DNA of 64,000 bases from Brachycybe producta (GCA_036925085.1 JAUPFP010000031.1:248001-312000); one strand, 5' to 3'. Counted from the stretch's first letter, positions 9,968 to 20,160 are shown. The notes: generated from the sequence alone by a model not told the origin. Numbers and translations: made by a program.

Positions 9968-10145
9968 AATTTAAGAGAAACTTGAAAGGGTTTTAAAAAC
10001 TGGAAGAGTATTTTCATGTTTGATATATTTTAAAATAAATCTTGTATTGTCAGTTTGAAAACAAAATATATCAACATAATAAAAATACTATGGACTGATT
10101 CAGCTACCCGTTCTAGTTTCTAACACACTTGAAATTTATTTTTAA
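9968..10145. mobile_element. fam-A foldback element (diverged)
   Basis: AAACTTGAAAGGGTTTTAAA and ACTGGAAGAGTA stand on the left. CAGCTACCCGTTCTAG and TTTCTAACACACTTGAAA stand on the right. Confidence 0.75.
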
Positions 10146-10860
10146 GTAAAGATGATTTTCCTGAAACACAATATAAACAGAACTCCAAAATCACAAAACA
10201 TCTAAGGGATTTGTACACATTTTGTACATTGTCTAAGACTTCACTTCTGAATTTGGTGATTACGGAAATCGACTAGTGACATTGTAGAATGACTGATGTT
10301 TCAGTCTCTACTGTAAGAAGGTATTCCTGAGGGATGATAAATAAATAGCAAATGATGCGGCATCGGTGAGATTCAATTGAGATGTTGTTGTTCAGAGAAG
10401 GTCTTTCTAGTCTTGTTTTATAAATATACGATATTGTTTCTTGTTGGACGAAGTTGGGTCCTTTAGGACTAAATCTAAAATGGGAACTTTTTTCCGTGTT
10501 CTTCACTACAAATGGGAGGTTTAAATAGAAATCAATAGTAGCATCATCGTATTTGAGTGGCGGCTCTAAATACACTCAAGAGCCACATACTGAAAATCTT
10601 AAGTCCCAGTACGAAGAGAAATTCACAGGATTCTGTTTCAAATTCTGAGAAAAACACACACCCACACATAGTCAAGGTGTTAAAGTTATCCAAAATGGCT
10701 TTAAAAGGTATAGAGAAGGGGGGGGGGAGGGTATCCTATACAATATGGTTCATTATTTCCACTTAAAAAATAAGCTTGAGTCTCAACTCCTGAGTGACCG
10801 ACATTTTGACGAGGGTCTTAGAGAATACTTGAAGAAAACTAGTGTAATTCACTGGGATCC
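10146..10860. other. Unassigned stretch with an unidentified minus-strand frame
   Basis: A minus-strand frame of 100 codons (10575-10273) has a protein-like composition and ends LTVETETSVILQCH, faintly like the C-strand of an Ig fold. No convincing splice sites or domain boundary support it, and frames of this length arise by chance in this window. A G10 run lies at 10718-10727. Confidence 0.3.
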
Positions 10861-10889
10861 CATAAGGCCCTTGCTACATGGAATACTTT

Positions 10890-11030
10890 TTGACCGCTTC
10901 GAGTAAACTGCAATGGTTGGAACGTGGTCCAAATGTGTCTGTACACCAAAGGTCAACTTTGGCGACAGCCTAACTTCTTTTTGCAGTCGGAAAAGTGGTC
11001 TATCTGCGTGGCAAGGGCTTGTAACTTCAA
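10890..11030. repeat. fam-L dispersed repeat, copy 1
   Basis: Blocks TTTTTGCAGTCGGAAAAGTG and GGCGACAGCC are shared with 12918-13085 (TTTTGCAGTCGAAAAGTGG, GGCGATAATCCG) and 60810-60965. No end structure is evident. Confidence 0.6.
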
Positions 11031-11039
11031 TTTTCAATG

Positions 11040-11285
11040 AATCCCTAAGTCTAGTGGTAAACTATAAGAACCTTTGTTCACTTAGTCCAGTGATCGGCTA
11101 TGCCTCCTGGTCCATTTGACCAAGTTGTCCATTTAGCTTAACCCAGTCGTCCGCTTAGCCCAGTGGCAGACTAATCCTAGTGGTCAACTAAGCTTAGTGG
11201 TTTACTTATGCCACTTGTTTCTAAGCCCAGTGGTCGACAATACCGTGTGGTCCACTTAGCTCACTTGTTAGGTGGTCTATTTAAT
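11040..11285. repeat. Degenerate minisatellite, unit about 22-24 bp
   Basis: Repeated variants of CCCAGTGGTC(C/G)ACTTAGC run through the interval, for example CCAGTGATCGGCTA, CCCAGTCGTCCGCTTAGC, CCCAGTGGCAGACTAA and CCCAGTGGTCGACAA. The units are strongly diverged. Confidence 0.75.
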
Positions 11286-11756
11286 TTTAATTATATTTTT
11301 AAAGATATAACACCATTTTTAAATGCATCCTTACCAGTATGTGATTTATTTTACCCTTCTAGTTTTCTAAATATTCTTAATGTTGCTTTTTTTCTGAAAT
11401 CGCAGAATAACTGTGAGGAATTTCAGCTAAGTTGTTCTTCTTGAAAAAGTTCTTTATGAAATATTTACATAAAAGGTTTATAAAATGATAAATTTATTAA
11501 TTTTTCATTTAAGAATTTCTTAATTAGAATATTTGCTTTATTAATCTAAAATTGCCTCAAAGTCATTTCTAGTCTTTAATAACAAAAATTACATTCCCAA
11601 CATTCTTGTTTTATTAATCAGTATTTAAAAAAAAATGAAGTTAAGGTTGAATTTTATTAATATTTAATAAAATGACATTCAAAATTGTTACTAAATTGAG
11701 ATTATTTTTGGAGGAATGTTTTTTTCATTCCAAATTCTACTTCGAAATGATGTGCC

Positions 11757-12080
11757 TAAGGCTCAAGTGACACTTGAACTTTTAACTTCGAACCTTCTGA
11801 AAAGGATTCCAATTCAGTTAAACCTTCTGTTATGAAGGATCAATAAAACACCTTTTTTACTGTTTGAACCCTGTTTAGAGAGTTTGAGTTGAAATTCAAG
11901 TACTAAGTTCTGTTCAGAAGAAATGATTCAAGTTGAAAGTTCAAAGTTCTTTTCGGCCCAAATTCATTAAGTACTTAGAACTTCCAACTTTTGAAGCTGA
12001 ACAAGGTTTCAAAATAGAAAATCCTTTTCTGTTGAATCCCTGGGTGGAGGGGAGGGTTCAAGTGCCAAGTGTTTCCTTTT
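11757..12080. mobile_element. fam-D foldback elements, two overlapping copies
   Basis: Family D arms run from an AAGG(T/C)CAAATTCAAG end through GGCACTTGAAC and CTAAACAGGGTTCCAAC. The other arm is the inverse, ending CAAGTGCCAAG...CTTGAATTTGAGCC. Here one copy spans about 11757-11925 and a second about 11955-12080; the second ends GGTTCAAGTGCCAAGTG. Confidence 0.7.
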
Positions 12081-12469
12081 TTTAAATGAGGTTTTTAATT
12101 TCTTCCACTCCCCCCATTTTTATATACCACATGTTTAATTTCCCATGTGGTATTTTTTTTCCCCTGTTCGGTTTTTTTATTGTGATTAGCCTCACTCCCA
12201 CCCTTTTACTAGTAACAACCACAAATCTACTTTTATATATAAACACAGTACATTTTGTCGGCTTCTAAAATGTGTTTTTGTGGGAGAAAAAGAGAGAAAA
12301 AAAGAGAAGTAAATGTTTCAGAAGGTTTGTTATCTTGTTTTAAACTGACATTTTGGTGGAAAGGTAAAAAAAAGTAGAATATTTAAATAGCCCATTTTAG
12401 ACTTTGCTCAGTTTTTATCAACTTAAAGATCTGAAATAAAAAATGAAAGTTATTGCCAAGATATATATA

Positions 12470-12613
12470 CATAGAGGTAGCTCTACTTTGAGCTGTGTCT
12501 ATGGAGCATTCTGTTACTATAGTTGAGTTTGGCCAATAAATGGCGCCACCTCTACTGTGAGCTAAATTCCTTTTCTGTCCTGATTTGACAAACAGTGACT
12601 GGCCTTGTAAAAG
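12470..12613. mobile_element. fam-E left end
   Basis: TA followed by CATAGAGGTAGCTC, then GTCTATGGAGCATTCTGT, TATAGTTGAGT and GGCCAATAAATGGCGCCACC, matches the left ends of the complete fam-E elements at 33941 and 47687. A fam-B copy follows directly and no clear right end is seen. Confidence 0.65.
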
Positions 12614-12832
12614 ACAGGCAATTAGAAAACAGGATGAACAGAAGTTGGCTCCGCCCTTTTTATAATGACCAGCAACTTCTAATTGGTTTGGTTATGTAGT
12701 CTGACGTCACATGCTCCGCCCTTTTCAACGTCAGAGTGACGGTCAGACTACACAACAAACCAATTAGAAGTTGCTTGTCGTCATAAAAAGGGCGGAGCCA
12801 ACTTCTGTTAGTCCCGATTTCTAATTGAATGT
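12614..12832. mobile_element. fam-B hAT-type MITE, copy 2
   Basis: ACAGGCAATTAGAAAAC opens the hairpin, and the closing end has mutated from GCCTGT to GAATGT. TTGTAAAA occurs at 12605-12612 (one extra G before the element) and at 12833-12840, which supports an 8-bp duplication. It carries CTGACGTCAC and both GGCGGAGC/GCTCCGCC modules. Confidence 0.9.
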
Positions 12833-12917
12833 TTGTAAAAAAGTCAATGTTCTCTTAGGAGGGCTCCATAGGAAAAAATATTGTCAACTAGACAAGTTAG
12901 GGTTGGAACAAACAAGA

Positions 12918-13085
12918 CCATTTTTTGACCACATTTAGACTGCAAAATGTAAGTCGAAGGTGGGATGGGTTGTGGTTGCAATGTATTTTCTATGGAAAGA
13001 CTCAAGAGTGGTCGGTTTTGGCGATAATCCGATATTTCATTTTGCAGTCGAAAAGTGGTCTGTGTGCCCAAAAGGCTTAAAGCAA
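12918..13085. repeat. fam-L dispersed repeat, copy 2
   Basis: GTGGTTGCAATGTATTTTC, ATGGAAAGA and CGAAAAGTGGTC align with 60810-60965 in order and orientation. Confidence 0.7.
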
Positions 13086-13304
13086 AATAAATTTATACAG
13101 GTGAAGCAACTCCTTGTTAGAAAAAAAAACCGCCAAAGGTGAGTGAAGAATCGGCTGCTTTATGAAGCTTAAAATGTCATCCATTTTTTTGTACGTTCTT
13201 TTGAATTGTTTTGTAACTGAAGTACTGAGGACAGTTTGCGCCCTCTATTGGCCACTCAGTATTGGCACGAGGTGCTCCATCGGAAGAACTTTTAGTTGAG
13301 TTAC

Positions 13305-13374
13305 CTTTATTTATATTTATCAACTCACTCAGGTCGTTTTTCTCTAACATTGGATTTGACATCACGCCCTTCAT
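13305..13374 (-). CDS. Weak candidate initial coding exon, unknown protein
   Basis: On the minus strand an ATG at 13374-13372 in good context (CGAAAATGA) opens 23 codons starting MKGVMSNPMLEKND. The frame meets a donor-like AAG|GTAACT at 13304, leaving a phase-1 break. Upstream on the same strand, an interrupted T run ending CTCGAG could be the end of an acceptor tract. The local base composition is less AT-rich than the neighbourhood. I do not recognise the peptide, no downstream exon is proven, and the frame also runs on through the donor, as chance ORFs do. The minus-strand frame 7114-6856 would be in compatible phase, but that match has a one-in-three chance of being accidental. Confidence 0.18.
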
Positions 13375-13440
13375 TTTCGTTTCGTGAAAATTGCACGACG
13401 GGTTTACTCGAGAAAAAAAAACGTATTGGAATTTATGAAT

Positions 13441-13443
13441 GAA

Positions 13444-13506
<63 letters not shown>

Positions 13507-13512
13507 CATAAT
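13441..13512. repeat. (AAT)n microsatellite
   Basis: About 18 AAT units run from 13441 and decay into GATAATGATAATCATAAT. The poly-asparagine and poly-isoleucine frames over it are artefacts of the repeat. Confidence 0.97.
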
Positions 13513-13789
13513 AAATTTGTATTGAATAAAATCGATCAGTTGAATTTTCTTAAGAATTCGGTTCGTAAGTAGAAATATGAAAAAGGTTCAAAAGGGATTC
13601 TAAGTTGGTTTCTAATTAATTCTCGAGTTCTATTCAAATTCAGCCTTATTAGTTAGGAGGGATTCATATTTATTTATAATAAATTCATAATATTGTGATA
13701 TTCAAAACATAAAAGTTGTTCATTTTTACAGCCTACGGTACACCTTTGAGGCATTTTTAGGTTCAAAATTACAAAAAAAAAATGCCAAG

Positions 13790-13823
13790 TTCAGAAGAGA
13801 GAGAGGGAGAGAGAGAGAGAGTG
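13790..13823. repeat. GA-rich microsatellite
   Basis: Alternating GA with a few GGG interruptions; one of several purine tracts of this kind in the window. Confidence 0.85.
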
Positions 13824-14314
13824 AAGGTCTTTATTCTTTCTAGTTTATTATGTAGTCTTGTTTTAATTATTGTACTAATATTAATGTTCATTAACACTTA
13901 AGATGTGTGAGTGAATTATGAATTTCTAAGGAAGTTTAATAATTTCCAAAACATGTGTTTGTTTATAATATAAGAAGAATATCCTTTTTTTCTTCTCTCA
14001 TTTTCTTCTTCTTATGACGTGTTAACACGGACAAAGTCATAAAAATAAATATAAATAATAATAATAATAAGAGAGAGGTGTGTCCTACTAAATTTCATTC
14101 ATTAAAGTGCTTTTTATGACGACTGCATTGCAGATAATAATGTAAATTAAATTCCTAGTTAAGGCCACAAGTAAAAGGAACCATTTTTCTGAGGGTCTTT
14201 TTTATGTTAAGAATTTTTTTTATTTCAAATTATGATTTTGTTTTCCTATCAAACTTATTATTCTACTCTTCTTTTTTTTTGTAAGAAGGACTAATAATGT
14301 CGCTTCCTTCATAA

Positions 14315-14860
14315 AACAAAAAGTTAACTGTGGTTAAAAAGAAAAAGATAGCCATTGTTCATTTGCTAATAACAGTAAACGTGGTTAAATTAACCATAGT
14401 TAAATATTTCAGGAATGCAGAACTCTTTATACCTCGATTCCATTTTTTTTTTAAAAAAAAGTCAATTGCAGTTAAAAAAGTTAACTGCAAAGTAAATTTG
14501 CTAATGGGAGTTAATATGGTTAAATTGGCCACAGTTAAGTTTATCAGTTAAATTTCACTTAAATTGCATTGCAAGAATTAATTTCAATTAAAAAGCTTGA
14601 CAGTAAATGTGGTTAAATTAACCACAGTAAAATAATTTCAGGAATGCAGTTAATTGATACATTATTTCCATTTTAAGTTAATTGCAGTTAAAAAAGATAA
14701 ACACAGTTAATTTTCTAATGGAAGCAACGGTGATTAAATTAACTACAATTAAGCGTGTCAACAATGCAGTTAAAATTAAAATGCAGTTTAAAATTTAATA
14801 ACTGTTAAAGCAATAACCAGAATTTGTCGAGTGTATTTGTTAAGAATTCAGTTAATTTAT
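14315..14860. repeat. GTTAA-rich tandem array, period about 220-228 bp
   Basis: GTGGTTAAATTAACCA occurs at about 14380 and 14606, each followed by ATTTCAGGAATGCAG. CAATTGCAGTTAAAAAAG occurs near 14462 and 14681, each followed by a CTAATGG block. Within each unit GTTAA/TTAAC inverted pairs recur, so units form several small hairpins. Function unknown. Confidence 0.8.
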
Positions 14861-14946
14861 TTAAATTAATTATTATTATAATAAGTTCAGAGAGTGTAGT
14901 TGACCAGAGCATTAATTTTCATTAAGTTTTTGTTGTTTATTTTCAG

Positions 14947-15059
14947 TTTTGGTCAAGAATGATGGTTTGTTTGATGCATGACCTTTGACCCATCCAAAGT
15001 GGATTCCAAGATGAAGAAGGAGGTTGTAGTCCTGGAGTCTCAGGAGGGACACACTTCCG
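14947..15059 (+). CDS. Candidate first coding exon, unidentified protein
   Basis: A textbook acceptor (TTTTTGTTGTTTATTTTCAG) ends at 14946, with branch-like TTAAT sequences about 30 bases upstream. All three frames entering from the acceptor meet stops, so the exon would carry 5' UTR. A frame then opens at ATG 14978 after an in-frame TGA at 14972. It reads MTFDPSKVDSK, then MKKEVVVLESQEGHTS, and stops at a donor-like CG|GTATGC (15060), leaving a phase-1 break. The internal ATG at 15011 has the stronger context (CAAGATGA). Bases 15001-15059 are 31/59 G or C, far above the surroundings, and no repeat family here matches them. The peptide is charged and has no motif I can name. It is the best coding signal in the window, but homology or RNA evidence is lacking. 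Confidence 0.4.
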
Positions 15060-15376
15060 GTATGCTTAAAAAATAGAAAGAACCTTCCTTTTTTTTGTCA
15101 TCTTTATCCTTCTTCATCTTTACAAAATAATACAAAATAATAAAAAAGTGAAATTTAACGGTTGATGTTGCAATTTTCGAGGGGGTGGGGTGGGGTTTAT
15201 ACTGCGGTATATTATGAGAAAAATGGAACTTCAAATAAGTAGAAAAGATATGATGAAGATATGTTTTGATGGAGCTTGGGAGGTTTTTTCTAGTATTTTT
15301 TGGCTTTGATCATCGTTTTTTTTTTCTCTCTATTCATTTTTTAAAAATATATATACACATACAGTATATATGTTTG

Positions 15377-15555
15377 TTACTGTCAATATGCAGATTGCCT
15401 AGGCAATCTGAAAAACAACCAACCTGCTAGTGAATCTGCAAAATTCAATACATTTTAGGTGTTGAATTTAGCAGATTCACTAGCAGAGGTTGGTTGTTTT
15501 TTTCAGATTGCCTAATGAATGTGCAGATTGACTGATTCCGCAGATTGACAGTAAC
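15377..15555. mobile_element. fam-F foldback MITE, copy 1
   Basis: The ends TTACTGTCAATATGCAGA and CGCAGATTGACAGTAA are inverted. Inside, CAACCAACCTGCTAGTGAAT pairs with ATTCACTAGCAGAGGTTGG. The palindrome AGATTGCCTAGGCAATCT lies near the left end. There is no ORF. Confidence 0.9.
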
Positions 15556-15954
15556 ATATATTTATATATACATTTCTGTATGATTGGACGCAGCTTTAGT
15601 GGATGGAATAATAATAATCATAATAATAAAAAATGGAACGAAAAAATGAGTTTCTTTTTCTAATATTTTCTTTTTTCAAACAATTTATGAGTTTTTGGTT
15701 TTTTTTGTTGATTTCTTTTGCTTTTCATTTTTCATCATTTTGAAATGGAATTTTTTTTTTACTTGTTTATTTATTAAAATGTTTTATGTGAAAACACAGG
15801 TAATTTTTGAACTTTTGGTTATTATATTTTTTTGAATTTTCAGAAATTTTGAGAAATTTAAAATTTGTTTAACAAGAAATTAAAAAATATCGTATTTAGT
15901 TTCAAAACAAACAAATAAACGAACCTCGTTTACTAAAATTTATTTTTTTCCATA

Positions 15955-16145
15955 TTTTGATATCTTTCAAAATAAACTTTTTATGTCAGTTTGAACATTA
16001 CACACTTTAAGTAAAAGATATATGTTTTAGCAAATAAAAAACGTTCATTTTAAAATATATCAACATGAAAGTATTCACTTGAAAGTGATTGAGTTGTTAC
16101 CCTTCTAGTTTCCAAAACAATTTCAAGTTTCTTTTCATTTTTCAC
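15955..16145. mobile_element. fam-A, mostly right half
   Basis: GATATCTTTCAAAATAAAC (inner left), ATATATCAACATGAAAGTA (inner right) and GTTACCCTTCTAGTTTCC are present. The outer left arm is missing. Confidence 0.78.
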
Positions 16146-16203
16146 CTTGGAAGGCAAGAAATAATAATAAAGTGTAAAATTAAATTGTGAACTTCTTTCT
16201 GAC

Positions 16204-16349
16204 GGCCTGTTTCCATTAGGTCAAATTATTAGGTGAAAATAAAGTTTAGGTCAATTTTTAAACAAGCTCACAATTTATGATACTCTTTAAAAATTGACCT
16301 AAAATTCGCTTTCACTTCCTGTTTTGACTTAATGCAAATGGAATAACAG
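16204..16349. mobile_element. Short foldback MITE, unassigned family
   Basis: Left CTGTTTCCATTAGGTCAAA and right TTTTGACTTAATGCAAATGG are inverted. TTAGGTCAATTTTTAAA pairs with TTTAAAAATTGACCTAA nearer the centre. The element lies between two fam-A copies. Confidence 0.8.
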
Positions 16350-16354
16350 ATTTT

Positions 16355-16565
16355 CACTATGAACTTAGTTTTAATTTTATTTTTAACTAAGAGTTTTAGA
16401 AACTAGAAGAGTCAAGAAACGAGCTTTAAAAATGAAATTTTTACGCCGTCGTTTTAAAATTGACGAAATATTTTAGTAACAAAAAGACGACGACGATAAA
16501 AATCAATATCAATTGTCACTTGTCTCTTCTAGTTTCTAAAACACTTTCAATTTCTTATTCAAATT
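16355..16565. mobile_element. fam-A copy with unusual centre
   Basis: The outer arms are typical (TTTAGAAACTAGAAGAGTC and GTCTCTTCTAGTTTCTAAA), but the middle has its own inverted pair (ACGCCGTCGTTTTAAAATTG against ACAAAAAGACGACGACG). The family centre may have been replaced. Confidence 0.75.
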
Positions 16566-16914
16566 AAAAATGTTGAAAACACAATTCATTTCTTTTTTTC
16601 TCAAAAAAACTTTTAACCCGTGTTATTTGAACCCGTGCTTTTTAATTTTTTTTGAGTGAATTTCGTTCAATATGAGCTTTTAATTAATTAAACGAGTTTT
16701 CTAAATGGGAGTTAAATTTGAGGGAGTGAGTGAGTTAGAGGCTTTGTCTCTCTTTCAAGTCTCCTGCTGCTGATGTTATTTAATGTTTGTCAAAGTTAAT
16801 CTCGTTTAATGTTGACCGTGTTCTTCTTGTGATGACCTCAAATATAAATTAATTAGTGGGAGACTCTCGTTTATCATCTATAGAACAACCATAAATATGC
16901 CTTTTTATCAATAA

Positions 16915-17150
16915 AAAAAGGATAGAGGCTAATTTTCAAGTCATCTTGCTAATGAATTTGAAAAGCCTCTAACCAGTCTTTTGTTTTTTAATCATTATTA
17001 AAGCAATGAGAAAAATGCATTTTTGAGTTAAAAAAAAACATTGTTAAAAATTAAATTTCAGAGTCTATAATATTGTCCAGATTAAAACTCTAGCCTCTAA
17101 CCAGGTTCTATAGCTGAAAACACACATTTTTTCTGGTTTTTCTCCAAGTC
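16915..17150. repeat. Dispersed repeat with GCCTCTAACCAG motif
   Basis: GAGGCTAATTTTCAAG and TTTGAAAAGCCTC form a short hairpin near 16925-16974. CTCTAGCCTCTAACCAG recurs at 17091, 21927 and, less well, 25272. It marks an old family whose clearest copy is 21858-21990. Confidence 0.55.
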
Positions 17151-17291
17151 TTTACCAATAGATAGGCCTACACTATTTAAACACAGTGTACTTTGCCGGA
17201 CTTTTAGAACTAAATGTGTCCGTGACTTGGTTACCTGATGAATGTCCAGCATCAGAGTGCAGACAAAATTATATTAATTGTCCCCACAATG

Positions 17292-17365
17292 GAAAAGTGA
17301 GGGGGAGGTGGTCATTGGGGGTTAGGAGGAGGGGAAGGTGGTCATTGAGGGTTAGAAGGAGGGGA
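17292..17365. repeat. Short tandem duplication, period about 33 bp
   Basis: AGGTGGTCATTGNGGGTTAG followed by AAGGAGGGGA or AGGAGGGGA is present twice. The arginine-rich frame over it is not a gene. Confidence 0.8.
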
Positions 17366-17369
17366 AGAA

Positions 17370-17632
17370 GGAGGTAGAGGCTAGCATTATTTCACTGCCA
17401 CCGTTCTGGTGGAATTGTTATTGAGTTTGGGGTTTTGATGAAATACATTTCGCATGCAGCAATTGGACTTTTGTCCCTCTGCTACTGGATTTCTTGGTTG
17501 CTTGCATAGTAATTTTTCAAATTAAATGATACGGAACGTGGTGGCTGGCGACTTTGTGCAGAAGACTAAATTAGCATCGTTCACCGCCCATACACTAGAT
17601 TATCTAGAAATATAGCTAGCCTCCACTTCCAG
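17370..17632. mobile_element. fam-G MITE, copy 1
   Basis: GGAGGTAGAGGCTAGC at 17370-17385 is the imperfect inverse of GCTAGCCTCCACTTCC at 17615-17630. The inside has no ORF and is unlike the inside of copy 2, so only the ends are shared. Confidence 0.72.
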
Positions 17633-17814
17633 CCCTCAGATTCACAGTTATGGAGGAGGCCAAAGAAGGGGTTCTCTCGTTTTCTCAAAGGACTCCAAAA
17701 ATGGGGTTCTCCTTTTTACCGCATAGGTTTATGTTGGAGATTAGTAGTCTGAATGTGGACAGAATGACGTTTTTTTTGGTGGCTAATCATCATCATTTCT
17801 CAATAGAAAGTGAA

Positions 17815-17895
17815 ACGGAAAGAAAGAGTGAAAATGTGAGAGAGAATGATAGATAGGAGAGAAAGAGTGAAACTGAGAGAGAGAAAGAGAGATTG
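17815..17895. repeat. GA-rich purine tract
   Basis: Loose repeats of AGAGAGTGAAA, GAGAGAGAA and similar; a decayed microsatellite. Confidence 0.7.
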
Positions 17896-17954
17896 TTTAT
17901 ATTAAATAAACATCCCACACAATGTATTTCTAGTCCTCTAAAAAGTCACATCTA

Positions 17955-18310
17955 AGCTGGGTTTAAAGTGTAAACTCTGAGGCTTTTCGAACTCTGGTTA
18001 TTCTGTCTTTCAGGTGCAAAATGATGTTAAACTTGAAAGTGTTTTAGAAACTAGAAGGATAGCTCAATCACTTATGAGTAATTTTATATTAATATCTTTC
18101 AAAATAAACTTTTAATTTGAGTTTGAAAGTGACTCACCTTTAAGTAGTCATTAGTCTATTTAAAATGTTTATTTTGAAATTTATAAACATCAAAATACTC
18201 TTCAGTAATTGAGCTACCCTTCTAGTTTTTTAAAACGCATTTAAGCTTCTCTTAACCGTCAGTTAGTCAGTTTGAAAATCAAGGTGTTCATAAACCATCT
18301 TAAAGTGGTT
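17955..18310. mobile_element. fam-A, near full length
   Basis: AAAGTGTAAACTCTGAGGC and TCTGTCTTTCAGGTGCAAAA form the extended left arm, followed by GTGTTTTAGAAACTAGAAGG. The right arm has GAGCTACCCTTCTAGTTTTT. One of the best copies for reconstructing the family. Confidence 0.88.
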
Positions 18311-18344
18311 TTAAAGTATTAATGCCTCTCGATATCTGATTGAA

Positions 18345-18615
18345 TATGTAAAAATTAGAAAGTGTTTTAGAAATTAGAAGGGTAAGTTAATCACTTAAGG
18401 GTATTTTCACGTTGATATTTTTCAAAATAAACTTTTTATATGCGAGTTTTAAAATGACTCGACTTTAAAGCAGACAATATTTTTTAAAATTTTGTTTATG
18501 AAAAGTTTATTTTGAAAGATATTAACATTAAGTGAATGAGTTACCCTTCTATTATCTAAAATAATTTCTAATATTTATTTTATTTTTATTCTGAAAGACA
18601 GAATAATGAAAAAGT
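18345..18615. mobile_element. fam-A, directly following copy
   Basis: GTGTTTTAGAAATTAGAAGG, AATAAACTTTTTATATG, AAAGTTTATTTTGAAAG and GAGTTACCCTTCTATTATC are in the expected order, ending in CTGAAAGACAGAATAA. Confidence 0.86.
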
Positions 18616-18873
18616 TCAAAATTGAAAAAAAAAAGGTGTAGGTTTATTTTTTGTTCAAATTATGGATTTTATGTTCTAGTAAACATTCAAAAATATGTTG
18701 GAAAAAAAACCGAGAAAAACAGTTTAATTTGATTATCACAGTTTGTTTATTTTTCCGCATATTTGGCAATTAAATCGATGAAAACCCTTTTTTTATTTTT
18801 AAGGGGGTGGAATTTGGAGGATTTTGTTTGTTTTTAAATCACCTTCCGGACTTTGTGTTTAGTTTTTGTGATT

Positions 18874-18938
18874 TTTCTCTCTTTCTCTCTCTCCCTCTCT
18901 TTTTCTCTCTCTCTCTCTCTCTCTACCTATATATCTCT
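18874..18938. repeat. CT microsatellite
   Basis: Interrupted (CT)n, longest pure run at about 18906-18923. Confidence 0.95.
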
Positions 18939-19134
18939 CTGCATATTTAATAATATGTGAGTATATTTTTGATCTTGAGGCGTCTTTTTTATGATTTTTC
19001 CACCATTTTGTGGTTTTTACAAGATCGATTTGTTTGGTTTTTATATTCTTCAAGTGTTTTTCCCTTTCATATATTTCTTCTCCCCTTAACGTTCTTGAGG
19101 GGATTTTTTTTATTGAGGAGGGGGCACTTATTTG

Positions 19135-19710
19135 GTGTATTGTGTGATTGCCCCCCTCTTTAAGAAAGGTTTTAGAGGGTGCGTTCAGTTTCTAAGCACT
19201 TTGGAAACTGCTTCAGTAAATTTGATGTGCGATGTGGATACGAATGCTTCTGGAGCCGCTCATTGAGCCACCCACTCGCTTGAAATCGAGTCGGCCCTTG
19301 AACGACCGAACCCTTGAACCGCCATTTTTTTTTTTTCAGCTCCAGCTGAAAAACGATTTGAGATTTCAGATTTCGAAAGCACAAAGTTAGTTCTATCAAT
19401 AAACAAAAACTTCTGTTTGGAAAGCGCAGGTAGTTTTTTGTTTAGAAGATATTTTCTTTTCCATTGTGGTGGGTGGTAGCACTTTGGCCATCAACAACCA
19501 TGTTTTCCTATTTTTGGCAATAGATGGCGTCAGCTGAATTGCGAGCTATGTGTTCAGTTCGTTTTCGAACACTTACTGCGAGCAGCTTCAAACAAACAAT
19601 AAGCTCATAAAAGAGGTGCTTAGCAACAGAACGCACCCATCGTGTATTGTGTGATTGCCCCTCTTCAAGGAGGCAGCAATAAATGTATTGTGTGATTGCC
19701 CCTTTGTAAG
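19135..19710. mobile_element. TIR element flanked by TGTATTGTGTGATTGCCCC repeats
   Basis: GGGTGCGTTCAGTTTCTAAG at about 19178 is the inverse of CTTAGCAACAGAACGCACCC ending near 19638. TGTATTGTGTGATTGCCCC stands just left (19137) and twice to the right (19642, 19684). The inner part contains GGCAATAGATGGCGTCAGC, recalling a block of fam-E. The superfamily is not determined. Confidence 0.68.
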
Positions 19711-19956
19711 GGGTTCTTTCCAATTTTTAAAAGAAACTCCATTTTTATGTGGGAAGGGGGTTATTTTCACTAATAGACACCCATTACTAATGTACATTTA
19801 CATTTGTAATGGGAACAACCGACTGCAATTAAATACTCTGTTATTCATGTTTGTAGACAAATGCATTTTACAAATGTTAGTCCATTTAGACAATTTCCTT
19901 AGCTTTTTTATTTTCGTTTTGTGTTTAGCACTAAAAATTCTATCTTCGTCTTTTTA

Positions 19957-20160
19957 GGCCCAAATTCAAGATGGGATTTTACGTCTTGAACATAAAATAT
20001 TTCAATCTTCTAAACAGGGTTTCAACATAGAAAAACCCTTATTTTACTGAATATTTTTATTAGGTTTTCTTATAAGCCCTTGTTAGAGTGTTTGAGGTTT
20101 ACGTTCTAGGGCCAAGTTTTTTTTTTCTTGAATTTTGGCCTTGAGATCTTAAAAAGTGTC
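19957..20160. mobile_element. fam-D foldback element
   Basis: GGCCCAAATTCAAGATGGG opens it, AAACAGGGTTTCAACATAG and TAGAGTGTTTGAGG lie inside, and TTTTCTTGAATTTTGGCC closes it as the inverted end. Confidence 0.78.

Noticed and set aside
10273-10575. Ig-domain exon on the minus strand
   Set aside because: Only a faint VETETSVILQCH resemblance, with a stop immediately after and no splice sites.
13177-13572. Poly-Ile and poly-Asn ORFs over the AAT repeat
   Set aside because: They are translations of a microsatellite; only the separate exon-like part at 13305-13374 was kept as a weak candidate.
17173-17295. Exon-like frame with cysteines (LNVSVTWLPDECPASECRQ)
   Set aside because: The AACACAG acceptor lacks a pyrimidine tract, and the first 50 bp resemble 12235-12275, so it is probably repeat-derived.
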